Assembly: GCF_014634745.1 (NCBI RefSeq)
Contig: NZ_BMBP01000005.1
Location: forward strand, 1-64,000
Origin: Leuconostoc pseudomesenteroides KCTC 3652
GTDB taxonomy: Bacteria > Bacillota > Bacilli > Lactobacillales > Lactobacillaceae
Length of the DNA stretch: 64,000 nucleotides
Direction: 5' to 3'
The stretch's first letter is position 1. The number at the start of each line of letters is the position of its first letter. Below the pieces are notes generated by a model. That model was not told where the DNA came from. It did not search any database and saw only the letters and a program-made list of their open reading frames with translations. The translations under genes were made by a program, and so were the position numbers. Positions 55,474 to 64,000 of the stretch are shown one piece after another.

Positions 55474-57423
55474 ATGACACGTATACATGAATTATCTAAT
55501 CTTTTAGCCAACCAAATTGCAGCGGGTGAAGTGATTGAGAGACCGGCTAGTGTTGTCAAAGAGCTGGTTGAAAATGCCATAGATGCGGGTGCCACTCAAA
55601 TTGAAATTTTAGTTGAAGATGCCGGTGAATCAATGATTCGCGTCGTTGATAATGGTGATGGCATTGACCCTGAAGATGTGCCACTGGCATTTACCAGACA
55701 TGCAACAAGTAAAATTAACGATCGCCATGATTTATTTAATATCATGTCGCTGGGATTTCGAGGTGAAGCCTTACCATCAATTGCCGCAATTGCAGACGTT
55801 ACATTGAATACAACCACTGCCGCTTCAAACACCGGGCTCATGTATCATATCAAGGGCGGGAAGCAAGTGTCAGCAACACCTGCTAATGGACGTCGCGGAA
55901 CGGTGGTAACGGTTAGAGATTTGTTTTACAACACGCCAGCGCGTTTGAAATATCTCAAACGCCCACAAACAGAATTAGCGCGTATTGCAGACATTATGAA
56001 TCGTATTGCTTTGTCTTATGCTAATATTGCTTTCACTGTGACAGCCGATGGTCGGAATTTGTTGCAAACAACTGGTAATGGTAACCAGCAACAAGTGGTA
56101 GCTGCTATTTATGGTCGTGATGTTGCGCAAAAAATGGTTGAAATTGGTGGTGAAGATGATGATTTCAACGTGACTGGCTTCATTTCATTACCAGAATTGA
56201 CACGAGGATCACGAGATTATTTAACCATTTTAATAAATGGTCGATTCATTAAAAATTTTGCAGTTTCGAATGCTGTTATTCGTGGCTATGGTTCTAAATT
56301 GATGGTTGGTCGTTTTCCAATGGGTGTAGTAAATGTCAGCACTAGTCCGTTGTTGATTGATGTCAATGTTCACCCGCAAAAGTCTGAGGTACGATTATCA
56401 AAAGAGACTGAATTGGCTGATTTAATTATCAAAACGATTAAAGACAGATTGGCCGATGAAAATTTAATTCCCGATGCCTATGAAAATTTGTACGGTAAAC
56501 CTCAGGAGACTCATCAGCCAGCGCCCAAAGCTAAACAACTAGCACCGTGGACGTCAAGTGAAAAGCCACCGATAGTTGCGCCAGCAAAAATAGATGATGA
56601 AGCGGTTGTTGCCATAAGGGACAAACGTCAATTAACGGATTCAGCAGTAAAGTCTTTTGCCGAGAAGTATCAACATGAAGAGGGAATATTAATTTTTGAC
56701 AGTGAACCAGTCAACCAGATTGCCGAAGAGATGCCGAGCTATCACGCCCAGATGATTGCTGATCAACAAATCCTTGATGTCGCGCCCAAAAGCCAGAGTG
56801 GTTTTCCAGAATTAGATTATATTGGACAAATGCACGGTACATTTCTATTTGCTCAAAGTAGTGAAGGGTTGTATCTTATTGATCAACATGCTGCTCAAGA
56901 GCGTGTTAAATATGAATATTATCGAGAAGAAATTGGGCTTGTGGGGCAGGATAAGCAACGTTTGTTAGTACCAATTACGATTACATATTCGGCAGCAGAT
57001 ATGTTGAAAATTGCTGATCATGAAACCGATTTAGAACAGGTTGGATTACATCTAGAACCTTTTGGGGCGACAACAGTGATTATTCGTGAACATCCAACGT
57101 GGTTTGTCAAAGGTCAAGAAGAAGATACGATTAAAGAGATGGTAGACTGGATTTTAAGGGATGGTCATTTAACCATTGCAGAATTTCGTGAACGAACAGC
57201 CATTATGATGAGTTGCAAACGTTCAATTCGGGCCAATATGCATCTGAGTGATTTGCAGGCACGTACACTTTTGCAATCATTGGCGCAGACAGAGAACCCT
57301 TATAATTGCCCACACGGACGTCCGGTATTGACAAGTTTCACATTAAATGAAATGGAAAAGATGTTTAAGCGCATTCAAGACGCGCATGAAGCTTGGGAAG
57401 AATATGATAATCATCCTTACTAA
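55474..57423 (+). CDS. mutL: DNA mismatch repair protein MutL
   Basis: 649 aa: GHKL ATPase domain (ELVENAIDAGAT, VVDNGDGID, SLGFRGEAL), proline-rich linker and a C-terminal endonuclease domain with DQHAAQERVKYE (DQHA-x2-E-x4-E), SCKRSIRANMHL and NCPHGRP. The endonuclease motif is intact, as in bacteria without MutH. Confidence 0.96.
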   Translation: MTRIHELSNLLANQIAAGEVIERPASVVKELVENAIDAGATQIEILVEDAGESMIRVVDNGDGIDPEDVPLAFTRHATSKINDRHDLFNIMSLGFRGEALPSIAAIADVTLNTTTAASNTGLMYHIKGGKQVSATPANGRRGTVVTVRDLFYNTPARLKYLKRPQTELARIADIMNRIALSYANIAFTVTADGRNLLQTTGNGNQQQVVAAIYGRDVAQKMVEIGGEDDDFNVTGFISLPELTRGSRDYLTILINGRFIKNFAVSNAVIRGYGSKLMVGRFPMGVVNVSTSPLLIDVNVHPQKSEVRLSKETELADLIIKTIKDRLADENLIPDAYENLYGKPQETHQPAPKAKQLAPWTSSEKPPIVAPAKIDDEAVVAIRDKRQLTDSAVKSFAEKYQHEEGILIFDSEPVNQIAEEMPSYHAQMIADQQILDVAPKSQSGFPELDYIGQMHGTFLFAQSSEGLYLIDQHAAQERVKYEYYREEIGLVGQDKQRLLVPITITYSAADMLKIADHETDLEQVGLHLEPFGATTVIIREHPTWFVKGQEEDTIKEMVDWILRDGHLTIAEFRERTAIMMSCKRSIRANMHLSDLQARTLLQSLAQTENPYNCPHGRPVLTSFTLNEMEKMFKRIQDAHEAWEEYDNHPY

Positions 57424-57435
57424 TTTGGAGAAATG

Positions 57436-57954
57436 ATGAATAACAACGATATTATTATTCGATTGCGCTACGCACTTAATATTAAAAATGCTGATATGAT
57501 CACGATTTTTGATTTGGGCGGTGTCACAATTGATGAGCAACAATTACATGATTTGTTAACCAAACAGACACCAGAAGCTAAGCGAGATGAAAAAGTTTCA
57601 ATCACAATGTTGGAATCTTTTATGAATGGTTTAATCATTTCACAGCGTGGTCATAAAACTGGTGCTGATTTGAAGCCGATACCACCGACGTTTGATATGA
57701 CCAATGATGAGCGTATTAATAATGTGGTCATTAAAAAACTGAAAATTGCAATGGGTTACACTAGCGATGATTTAATGAGCTTTATGAAGACGGCGGGCAT
57801 TACTATTTCTAAAAGTGAATTAAGTGCCATATTGCGACGACCAGATCATCGTAATTACAAGCCGGCTGGTGATCGCTATTTGCGTAATTTGTTGAAAGGC
57901 ATGGCAATGACCTATCGCCCTGAGGATGTTAAACGTACTGCACGAAAACATTGA
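57436..57954 (+). CDS. DUF1456 family protein (YehS type)
   Basis: 172 aa with two copies of the DUF1456 repeat (NNDIIIRLRYALNIKNADMITIF and NNVVIKKLKIAMGYTSDDLMSFM). Function unknown; relatives occur widely. ATG 57436 is better spaced from TTGGAG than ATG 57433. Possibly co-transcribed with mutSL. Confidence 0.87.
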   Translation: MNNNDIIIRLRYALNIKNADMITIFDLGGVTIDEQQLHDLLTKQTPEAKRDEKVSITMLESFMNGLIISQRGHKTGADLKPIPPTFDMTNDERINNVVIKKLKIAMGYTSDDLMSFMKTAGITISKSELSAILRRPDHRNYKPAGDRYLRNLLKGMAMTYRPEDVKRTARKH

Positions 57955-57955
57955 C

Positions 57956-57984
57956 TTGTAACCGCTTTCTTTATTAGGTAAAAT
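57956..57984 (+). promoter_or_regulatory. ndk promoter
   Basis: TTGTAA (57956-57961), 17-nt spacer, TAAAAT (57979-57984), just after the DUF1456 stop. Confidence 0.72.
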
Positions 57985-58014
57985 AGAAGTACAAGCTAAT
58001 CAAAGGAGCTCGCG

Positions 58015-58434
58015 ATGACTGAACGAACATTTATGATGATTAAACCAGATGGTGTGAAACGTGCTAAAATTGGTGAAATTATTAAGCGAATTGAGAATAA
58101 AGGTTACCATATTACCAAAATGAAAATGGTATTGCCGGATGAAACTTTGTTAGCACAACACTATGCTGAACATGTTGGCAAATCATTTTATCCATCTTTA
58201 TTGCGTTACATGACCTCTGGACCGGTTATTGCAATGGTGGGTGAAGGCACGAACATAGTTGCTGGTTGGCGTACACTTATGGGCACGACTAACCCAACAA
58301 AGGCCGCACCGGGAACGATTCGTGGTGATTTGGGTCGTGAATGGGATGTTGAAGCGATGATGAACATTGTCCATGGTTCTGACTCAGTTGAAGCTGCCGA
58401 GCGTGAAATTGCGCTATGGTTTGATGAAGATTAG
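58015..58434 (+). CDS. ndk: Nucleoside diphosphate kinase
   Basis: 139 aa; equalises NTP/NDP pools. TFMMIKPDGVKR at the start and the phosphohistidine His120 in NIVHGSDS are conserved. AAAGGAG lies before the ATG. Confidence 0.95.
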   Translation: MTERTFMMIKPDGVKRAKIGEIIKRIENKGYHITKMKMVLPDETLLAQHYAEHVGKSFYPSLLRYMTSGPVIAMVGEGTNIVAGWRTLMGTTNPTKAAPGTIRGDLGREWDVEAMMNIVHGSDSVEAAEREIALWFDED

Positions 58435-58464
58435 CTAAAGTATTGTCAATAAAGGAGAAAAAGC

Positions 58465-58704
58465 ATGGCAGAAGACAACAAATTTCAAAACGCTACTGAT
58501 AAATTGATTGGTAAAGCAAAAGAACTTGAAGGTCGGTTGACCGGTGATAAAGAGCGTGAAGTTGAAGGAAAGACACAATCACTAAAGGGTCAAGCAAAAG
58601 ATGATGTGCAAAAAGTACGCGATACGGCACATGACGCTGTTGATGCTGCCAAAGGTTTTGTTAAAGGCCTCAAGGGTGACAGTGACGACAAAGACGCCCA
58701 GTAA
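58465..58704 (+). CDS. CsbD family stress protein
   Basis: 79-aa hydrophilic protein with the CsbD core (NATDKLIGKAKELEGRLTGDKEREVEGKTQSLKGQAK), lysine- and aspartate-rich, probably largely disordered. Relatives are general-stress proteins. AAAGGAG precedes the ATG; the gene lies 30 nt after ndk and ends at a terminator. Confidence 0.88.
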   Translation: MAEDNKFQNATDKLIGKAKELEGRLTGDKEREVEGKTQSLKGQAKDDVQKVRDTAHDAVDAAKGFVKGLKGDSDDKDAQ

Positions 58705-58711
58705 TTAAGAG

Positions 58712-58740
58712 AAAATCACTTCTAACAAGTGATTTTTTTT
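58712..58740 (+). terminator. Terminator after the csbD-type gene
   Basis: AAATCACTT-ctaac-AAGTGATTT followed by T. Confidence 0.9.
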
Positions 58741-58872
58741 ATGCATCAACTAATTAAAGTTATCAATTTCGTAAAAATGATTGAAAAATATGCTAAACAA
58801 ATGCCGCCTACCATCGTAGAATGCCTTAAAGTTTGGTAAAATGGTATATATGGCCTTTGGAGACGAAAAAAC

Positions 58873-59751
58873 ATGCATTTTGAGCAAATAGAAATATTAG
58901 AACAACAATCTTTGGCACCCTACGCGTATACGCAAGCCGGAGGCGTTGTTGATTACCTCGCAATTCCAAAATCACAAAATGATTTAAAAAAGTTACTCAT
59001 TTGGGCAAAAAATAAAGCAATGCCTGTGCAAGTGTTTGGACGACTATCAAATTTAGTGGTTCGAGATGGTGGCCTACGTGGATTAACTATTCTATTGCAC
59101 GATCTGCATGATGTGCAAGTTAGTGATCATATGCTTATTGCAGATGCTGGTGCGGATCTCATCTGGGTTGCTGAGCAAGCGCTCGAACATGGTTTGACTG
59201 GTCTCGAATGGGGCGCAGGAATACCGGGCACTGTTGGTGGTGCAGTATTTATGAACGCTGGCGCGTATGGTGGGCAAACTGATATGGTCGTAAGTTCAGT
59301 AGATGCCTTGTTACCTAGTGGTGAGATAAAGACATTTAGTAATGAAGCGATTGACTTTGATTACCGCCACTCAATTTTTCAAGATAATCATGGCATTATC
59401 TTGCGAGCAACATTTACCCTGCAATCAGGGGAACCTGAAATGATTAAAGCTCGTATGGATGAGAATAACTTTAAGCGTGCGAATAAGCAACCCCTAAATT
59501 ATCCATCCAATGGTTCGGTGTTCAAACGACCAACTGGTTATTTTGCTGGGAAGCTCATCATGGATTCCGGTTTGCAAGGTGTCAGAGTTGGTGGGGTTGA
59601 AGTGTCACAGAAACATGCTGGATTTATGGTTAATGTGGCGCATGGTACAGGAAACGACTACGAGGATTTGATCAAATTTGTTCAGCAAACAGTTCAAGAT
59701 AAATATGGTGTGACATTGGAAGCAGAAGTTAGAATTATGGGAGAAAGATAA
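58873..59751 (+). CDS. murB: UDP-N-acetylenolpyruvoylglucosamine reductase
   Basis: 292-aa FAD enzyme reducing UDP-GlcNAc-enolpyruvate to UDP-MurNAc. QVFGRLSNLVVRDGG, EWGAGIPGTVGGAVFMNAGAYGG and the catalytic serine in YPSNGSVFKRP are intact. TTGGAG precedes the ATG. First gene of a cluster with the antiporter and the c-di-AMP operon; 3 nt to the next start. Confidence 0.94.
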   Translation: MHFEQIEILEQQSLAPYAYTQAGGVVDYLAIPKSQNDLKKLLIWAKNKAMPVQVFGRLSNLVVRDGGLRGLTILLHDLHDVQVSDHMLIADAGADLIWVAEQALEHGLTGLEWGAGIPGTVGGAVFMNAGAYGGQTDMVVSSVDALLPSGEIKTFSNEAIDFDYRHSIFQDNHGIILRATFTLQSGEPEMIKARMDENNFKRANKQPLNYPSNGSVFKRPTGYFAGKLIMDSGLQGVRVGGVEVSQKHAGFMVNVAHGTGNDYEDLIKFVQQTVQDKYGVTLEAEVRIMGER

Positions 59752-59754
59752 CAC

Positions 59755-61848
59755 ATGGCAATATTAGAATTAATCGTTATATTAATTATTGCTGTTACGG
59801 TTTCAAATGTTATCTCTCATTTCATTCCCGAAATTCCAGTTAGTTTGTTCCAAATTGTGATTGGGTTATTTTTGGCCTTTGCATTTGGTATTTATGTTGA
59901 TGTTGATTCGCATTGGTTTATGTTGTTATTTATTGCGCCATTGCTATTTAATGATGCTTGGCGCTTCCCAAAACGGGAATTATGGGAATTACGTGGTCCA
60001 ATTTTAGGTAATGCCATCATATTAGTTCTATTGACTACGCTAGTAGGTGGTTTCTTCATTCATTTATTAATTCCACAGTTTCCTAGATCGGTTGCCTTGG
60101 CATTAGCTGCAGTTGTATCACCAACTGATCCAGTTGCTGTGCAAGCTATTGCTAGACGTGTCAAATTACCGGCCAACGTGATGCATGTTGTTTCTGGGGA
60201 AAGTCTAATCAACGATGCCAGCGGTTTGGTGAGCTTCAACACCGCCATTAAAGCCACTGTTGCAGGTACTTTTTTGATTGGTAGTGCGATTGGTAACTTT
60301 TTCTGGATGACCATCGTTGGTTTGATTGTTGGTTTGGTGATTGGTAGTTTTGTAAGTTGGTTACGAGATTCATTTGATCGTGCTGGTTTAAATGATGTGG
60401 TTTTTCACACTGTTGTGACATTAGTAATGCCTTTTATTATTTATTGGATTGCAGAAGGTGTATTTCATTCATCTGGGGTTATTGCTGTTGTAGCTGGTGG
60501 TGTCTTGTCCAAAATTTTAAGCGACCAGCATATTAATGCGCGGTCCCCAGAAATTAGCGTGGTAGCCGTTCGAACATGGGAAATTTTTGTTTATTTACTT
60601 AATGGCACAATCTTTGTGTTACTAGGAATTGAGTTACCAGCTGCTATGACTAGTATTTTTCGTAGTACCCAAATACATACCGGTATGGCAATTTTCTACG
60701 GTGTTACTGTCTGGTTCATTGTATTTGCTATCAGGACGGTTTGGGCGTACGGGACGCAAATTACTTACCATTTACAACATAGAGAACGACGTGTTTCATT
60801 TCGAACAGCTGTCACGTCTGGTTTGACGGGCGTGCGTGGCGCCGTTACGATGGCAGCGGTGTTGACAGTGCCGTCCGTTATTGATGACGGTAGTGCATTT
60901 CCACAGCGTAATTTGCTCATTTTTGTGGCAGCAGTTGTTGTGATTATGAGTTTGTTAGTCGCCACTGTGATGCTTCCGATTGTGACTAAAGAGCGGGCAA
61001 CTCATGATTTTACGCAACCTGAAATTGCTGAAGTTGAGCCAACTGCACCAAAAAAGAGTAAAGTTGATTTAACAGAAGCACAGGCTCGTATTTTTGCGAT
61101 TCAAATTGGGATACAAGTGTTACGCGAACAACAAAATGATGATAATCGTACTATCGTTTACGAGCTGATTAGTCGCAAACAACAAACTATGGCACAAATC
61201 AGACGGCAACTTGATAAGAAAAATCCATCCCACAATGTTGAAAATGACCGAGAACTACGTTTTGTGGCTTTAGAGGCACAGCGTGACCGTTTGCGGCAGT
61301 TATTGGCAGATGAAATGATTTCCGTGCTTACTTATTCTGCACAGACGAGGCGATTAGATCGTCTGGAAAATTTAATTAATTCTGACCAACATTATCATAT
61401 TTCAACGCAATGGTTATTGATTCTGATTAGACGTGGACTACGAAGCATTAGAATTTGGCTTTCAGATGAGTCAACTGACAAATTTAGACAAGAAACATCG
61501 CTAGCCATCACAGAAACTTCTAAAGCAGCAATTAAGGCGTTATCTGAATACATGGAAAAGTATAACGGTGATACTGTTTCACATCGAATGGAACGGCAAG
61601 CTGCTTATAATTTAATTGTTGGTTATCGCAATCGTATTGAAAATGAAAAGCATGATGATACCCCTGAGCAGCGCGATTTGGACGATAAAAATCGTATGGA
61701 ACTTGAAGTTAAAGCGTTGAATGTTCAGCGTGAAACAATCCAGCAACTTTATGAACAAGGTAGAATTACGCGTCAGGCGGGCATTAACATTCGTCAATTT
61801 ATTAACTATGCTGAAACAGCAGCTTTAGCAGGAAGGGATGAAGAGTAA
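59755..61848 (+). CDS. CPA1 family cation:proton antiporter
   Basis: 697 aa: about 12 transmembrane helices (residues 1-420) with the ion-binding SPTDPVAVQA and GESLINDASG motifs, then a long charged cytoplasmic domain (about 440-697). NhaP/NhaK-like sodium or potassium proton exchange. Its position directly before cdaA is suggestive, since c-di-AMP controls potassium and osmolyte transport, but no known c-di-AMP-binding domain (RCK_C) is recognised in the tail. Confidence 0.88.
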   Translation: MAILELIVILIIAVTVSNVISHFIPEIPVSLFQIVIGLFLAFAFGIYVDVDSHWFMLLFIAPLLFNDAWRFPKRELWELRGPILGNAIILVLLTTLVGGFFIHLLIPQFPRSVALALAAVVSPTDPVAVQAIARRVKLPANVMHVVSGESLINDASGLVSFNTAIKATVAGTFLIGSAIGNFFWMTIVGLIVGLVIGSFVSWLRDSFDRAGLNDVVFHTVVTLVMPFIIYWIAEGVFHSSGVIAVVAGGVLSKILSDQHINARSPEISVVAVRTWEIFVYLLNGTIFVLLGIELPAAMTSIFRSTQIHTGMAIFYGVTVWFIVFAIRTVWAYGTQITYHLQHRERRVSFRTAVTSGLTGVRGAVTMAAVLTVPSVIDDGSAFPQRNLLIFVAAVVVIMSLLVATVMLPIVTKERATHDFTQPEIAEVEPTAPKKSKVDLTEAQARIFAIQIGIQVLREQQNDDNRTIVYELISRKQQTMAQIRRQLDKKNPSHNVENDRELRFVALEAQRDRLRQLLADEMISVLTYSAQTRRLDRLENLINSDQHYHISTQWLLILIRRGLRSIRIWLSDESTDKFRQETSLAITETSKAAIKALSEYMEKYNGDTVSHRMERQAAYNLIVGYRNRIENEKHDDTPEQRDLDDKNRMELEVKALNVQRETIQQLYEQGRITRQAGINIRQFINYAETAALAGRDEE

Positions 61849-61853
61849 CAACC

Positions 61854-62678
61854 ATGGATATTTTATCTTATTTTACTTTGAATAATCTGATGCATCTTGT
61901 GGATATTGCCATCATTTGGTTTCTGCTCTATAAAGTAATTCAATTTGTTGAAGGCACGCGTGCGCTACAAATTTTATTTGGTGTCGGTGTCGTTATTTTA
62001 ATTAAAGTTGTGAGTTGGTATATTGGCTTGACGACTTTGTCTTGGTTGATGGATCAACTCATTACGTGGGCACCAATTGCGTTGGTCGTTATTTTCCAGC
62101 AAGAAATTCGACGAGGGCTTGAGACTTTGGGACGACGTTTAACATGGCGTCGTCAGCATATTGATAATGCTAAGGAACAGCAACTTATCAAGAGCCTTGA
62201 CGAAGCCTTACAGTATATGTCAAAGCGTCGAATTGGTGCACTAATCACGATTAAACGCGACACGAGTTTAGATGAATATATTAAAACTGGTATTAAGTTA
62301 GATGCTTATATTACCAGCCAACTCTTGATTAATACATTTATTCCTAACACTCCGTTGCATGATGGGGCGGTGATCATTGATGATGATCGTGTTGCCGTAG
62401 CAGCGGCCTATCTGCCACTTTCAGAAAGCACGCGTATTCCAAAAGAATTGGGAACGCGTCACCGTGCTGCCGTCGGCATTAGTGAGGCAAGTGATGCGAT
62501 TACGGTAGTTGTTTCTGAAGAGACTGGTGAAATTTCCATTACACAAGATGGTGATTTATTGCGACACATGGCACGTGATGCCTACATGAATTTCTTTGAG
62601 CGCCAGTTCATTGCACCAGTTAATGAGGCTGCTGCAAAACATTGGTGGCAAAGGAGTGGCGGGGGGTTAGCAAAATGA
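61854..62678 (+). CDS. cdaA: Diadenylate cyclase CdaA
   Basis: 274 aa: three N-terminal helices (residues 8-80) and a DAC domain with the DGA motif (LHDGAVII, 169-174) and RHR (202-204). Makes c-di-AMP from ATP. Five nt after the antiporter and overlapping cdaR, its regulator. Confidence 0.96.
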   Translation: MDILSYFTLNNLMHLVDIAIIWFLLYKVIQFVEGTRALQILFGVGVVILIKVVSWYIGLTTLSWLMDQLITWAPIALVVIFQQEIRRGLETLGRRLTWRRQHIDNAKEQQLIKSLDEALQYMSKRRIGALITIKRDTSLDEYIKTGIKLDAYITSQLLINTFIPNTPLHDGAVIIDDDRVAVAAAYLPLSESTRIPKELGTRHRAAVGISEASDAITVVVSEETGEISITQDGDLLRHMARDAYMNFFERQFIAPVNEAAAKHWWQRSGGGLAK

Positions 62679-63739
62679 AAATGATTGGTCATTCAAAAAC
62701 TGTTAACTTAGTGGTCTCTTTGGTCATGGCAATTCTTTTGTCAGCCTACGTCTTAAGCACTCGTTCCGCAACAACAAATGGTAGTGGCTCAGGTAATTTT
62801 TCAACGCTAGTCCCTGAAAAAAGAGCAACCTTGAGTGTTCCCCTTAATTTACAATTTAATTCCGACAAATATGTTGTGGTCGGCGCGCCATCAACAGTGA
62901 AGGTTGGTATTGAAGGTTCCATAGCGTTGGTGGCAGCTGCCCAAAATCGTAACGATATCCAAGCTAGCGCTGATTTAAGAGGGCTAGGTGTTGGTAAACA
63001 TACTGTTAAATTAGCACTTCGCGGTGTTAACGCTTCTCTAACATCAACTGTGACACCCCAAACAATTACTGTCACAATTGCGCGACGAAAAACCGCCACC
63101 GTGCCAGTCAAAGTAACTTATGATCATACTAAAATTGCTACGGGCTATGCTGTTAGTGGGACATCAGTAGATCCCAAATCGGTCAAAATTTCAGGGCCTA
63201 AAGCTAATGTTGAGGCAGTGACATCGGTTGAAGCTGCTGTCTCGTTAGATAATAATACTAAAAGTACGATTACTAAGTCTGCCAAACTCGTTGCACGTGA
63301 TAAAAACGGTGTAGTAGTTGAAGTTAACATTGATGCTAGTTCTGCCAGTGTTACTTTAAATGTTGGACCTGAAGACAGTAAAAAATTGTCTCTTTCAGCC
63401 ACTCTTAAAAATGCCAATGGGGCTAACTATACAGTCACTTTTGATCCAAAAACTGTGACAGCGTATGGGGCATCTGATATACTGAATTCGATTAGCACGT
63501 TATCTGTTCCGGTTGATGTGACTAATATTACGAGCAAAACAACTGTTTCGGTTGACTTACCTGATCAAACAGGAATTGATCATTATAGCGTGACGAAAGT
63601 ACAGGCGACGGTGACACCTGCAACTGATAGCAGTACATCATCAAGTAGTAGTTCAAGCTCTTCTTCCGATTCCGCCAGCACTTCCTCATCAAGCAGTAGT
63701 TCTAGTGCCAGTAGCAGTCAAAGTAGCTCATCATCATAA
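62675..63739 (+). CDS. cdaR: CdaA regulator CdaR (YbbR domains)
   Basis: 354 aa: an N-terminal membrane helix (residues 9-27), about three extracellular YbbR repeats, and a C-terminal tail of some 40 residues that is almost all serine. CdaR modulates CdaA at the membrane. The tail uses AGT, AGC, TCA, TCT and TCC mixed, so it reflects selection for serine, not a microsatellite; it may be a cell-wall-spanning or glycosylated linker. ATG 62675 overlaps the cdaA stop (ATGA); GGGGGG serves as ribosome site. Confidence 0.92.
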   Translation: MKMIGHSKTVNLVVSLVMAILLSAYVLSTRSATTNGSGSGNFSTLVPEKRATLSVPLNLQFNSDKYVVVGAPSTVKVGIEGSIALVAAAQNRNDIQASADLRGLGVGKHTVKLALRGVNASLTSTVTPQTITVTIARRKTATVPVKVTYDHTKIATGYAVSGTSVDPKSVKISGPKANVEAVTSVEAAVSLDNNTKSTITKSAKLVARDKNGVVVEVNIDASSASVTLNVGPEDSKKLSLSATLKNANGANYTVTFDPKTVTAYGASDILNSISTLSVPVDVTNITSKTTVSVDLPDQTGIDHYSVTKVQATVTPATDSSTSSSSSSSSSSDSASTSSSSSSSSASSSQSSSSS

Positions 63740-63757
63740 AAGTAAAGGACGATAATT

Positions 63758-64000
63758 ATGTCAGATATTAAATTAAAATATTTTGGAACAGACGGTGTTC
63801 GTGGCGTTGCTAATCAAAGCTTGACACCAGAATTAGCTTTTCGATTGGGCCGAACCGGCGGTGCAATTTTGACAAAACATGCACAAAACTCCGATAAGCG
63901 ACCAGTGGTTATTGTTGGTCGTGACACACGCATTTCAGGTGAAATGTTACAACAAGCGATTGTGGCAGGATTTTTATCAGTAGGTATTGATGTGTTGCGT
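63758..64000 (+). CDS. glmM: Phosphoglucosamine mutase, 5' part
   Basis: The first 81 codons are in the window: [19 protein letters not shown] and [18 protein letters not shown], the latter carrying the start of the catalytic region (the active serine lies downstream in the TRISGxML loop, here S-G-E-M-L). Completes the cdaA-cdaR-glmM operon and feeds glucosamine-1-P to GlmU. AAAGGA precedes the ATG. Cut by the window edge. Confidence 0.95.
   Translation, partial: MSDIKLKYFGTDGVRGVANQSLTPELAFRLGRTGGAILTKHAQNSDKRPVVIVGRDTRISGEMLQQAIVAGFLSVGIDVLR

Noticed and set aside
63620-63739. Microsatellite or slippage repeat at the cdaR end
   Set aside because: Serine codons are mixed, with no exact short tandem repeat.

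Overview
The window looks like chromosomal DNA of a low-GC, mevalonate-type lactic acid bacterium, most probably Leuconostoc or a close relative in the former Leuconostocaceae. The evidence is the short archaeal-type PEP carboxylase (known from Leuconostoc and Oenococcus among lactic acid bacteria), Firmicutes core synteny (yqhY-nusB, rnmV-rsmA-veg, xseAB-ispA-tlyA-argR-recN, ftsW-ylbG-rsmD-coaD-sepM, comEA-comEC-holA, gatCAB-dgkB-rlmD, mutS-mutL, cdaA-cdaR-glmM), a gatCAB amidotransferase and late-competence genes. The presence of mutS-mutL argues against Oenococcus oeni. Genus assignment is inference. Almost everything is housekeeping; no prophage, insertion sequence or CRISPR array was seen.

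Layout. 1-7.2 kb: 5S rRNA (end of an rRNA operon), spx, mecA, an inactive-type rhodanese, a DUF3042 gene, glycerophosphodiesterase, miaA, an unknown membrane protein on the minus strand, a SAM-I-clan riboswitch with metK, and an ADP-ribosylglycohydrolase-fold protein that has lost its metal ligands. 7.2-11.9 kb, minus strand: lipid-kinase-family protein, archaeal-type ppcA, rnjA, rpoY. 12-17.4 kb: LOG-family hydrolase, a frameshifted marR gene, efp, yqhY-nusB, tatD-rnmV-rsmA, veg. 17.4-24.4 kb: a metal-type ABC transporter with an unusual binding protein, purR behind a PurBox, glmU, a DHA2 efflux pump and two unknown small genes. 24.4-30.2 kb: a promoter-to-terminator unit for a structured non-coding RNA, then the xseA-recN cluster. 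30.2-33.1 kb, minus strand: purine permease and MATE pump. 33.3-46.2 kb: gpmA, peptidase, divisome and competence clusters, holA, dinB, nrnA, cshB. 46.2-46.8 kb, minus strand: rpsT and rpsO. 47-64 kb: gatCAB, dgkB, rlmD, mutSL, ndk, csbD, murB, a CPA1 antiporter and the c-di-AMP operon running into glmM at the window edge.

The most interesting non-coding signals are: (i) the intergenic region 24401-24806, where a 20-bp perfect palindrome sits between two divergent promoters, one driving a roughly 240-nt structured RNA and the other apparently driving a leaderless mRNA; (ii) three genes (purR, recN, dgkB) whose Shine-Dalgarno is separated from a conserved start codon by a hairpin that would loop out the spacer; (iii) several genes without a Shine-Dalgarno whose -10 box lies 6-7 nt before the start codon; and (iv) a SAM-I-clan leader on metK. 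I did not find a clearly new multi-gene system. The 24.4-kb RNA locus is the best candidate for something undescribed.
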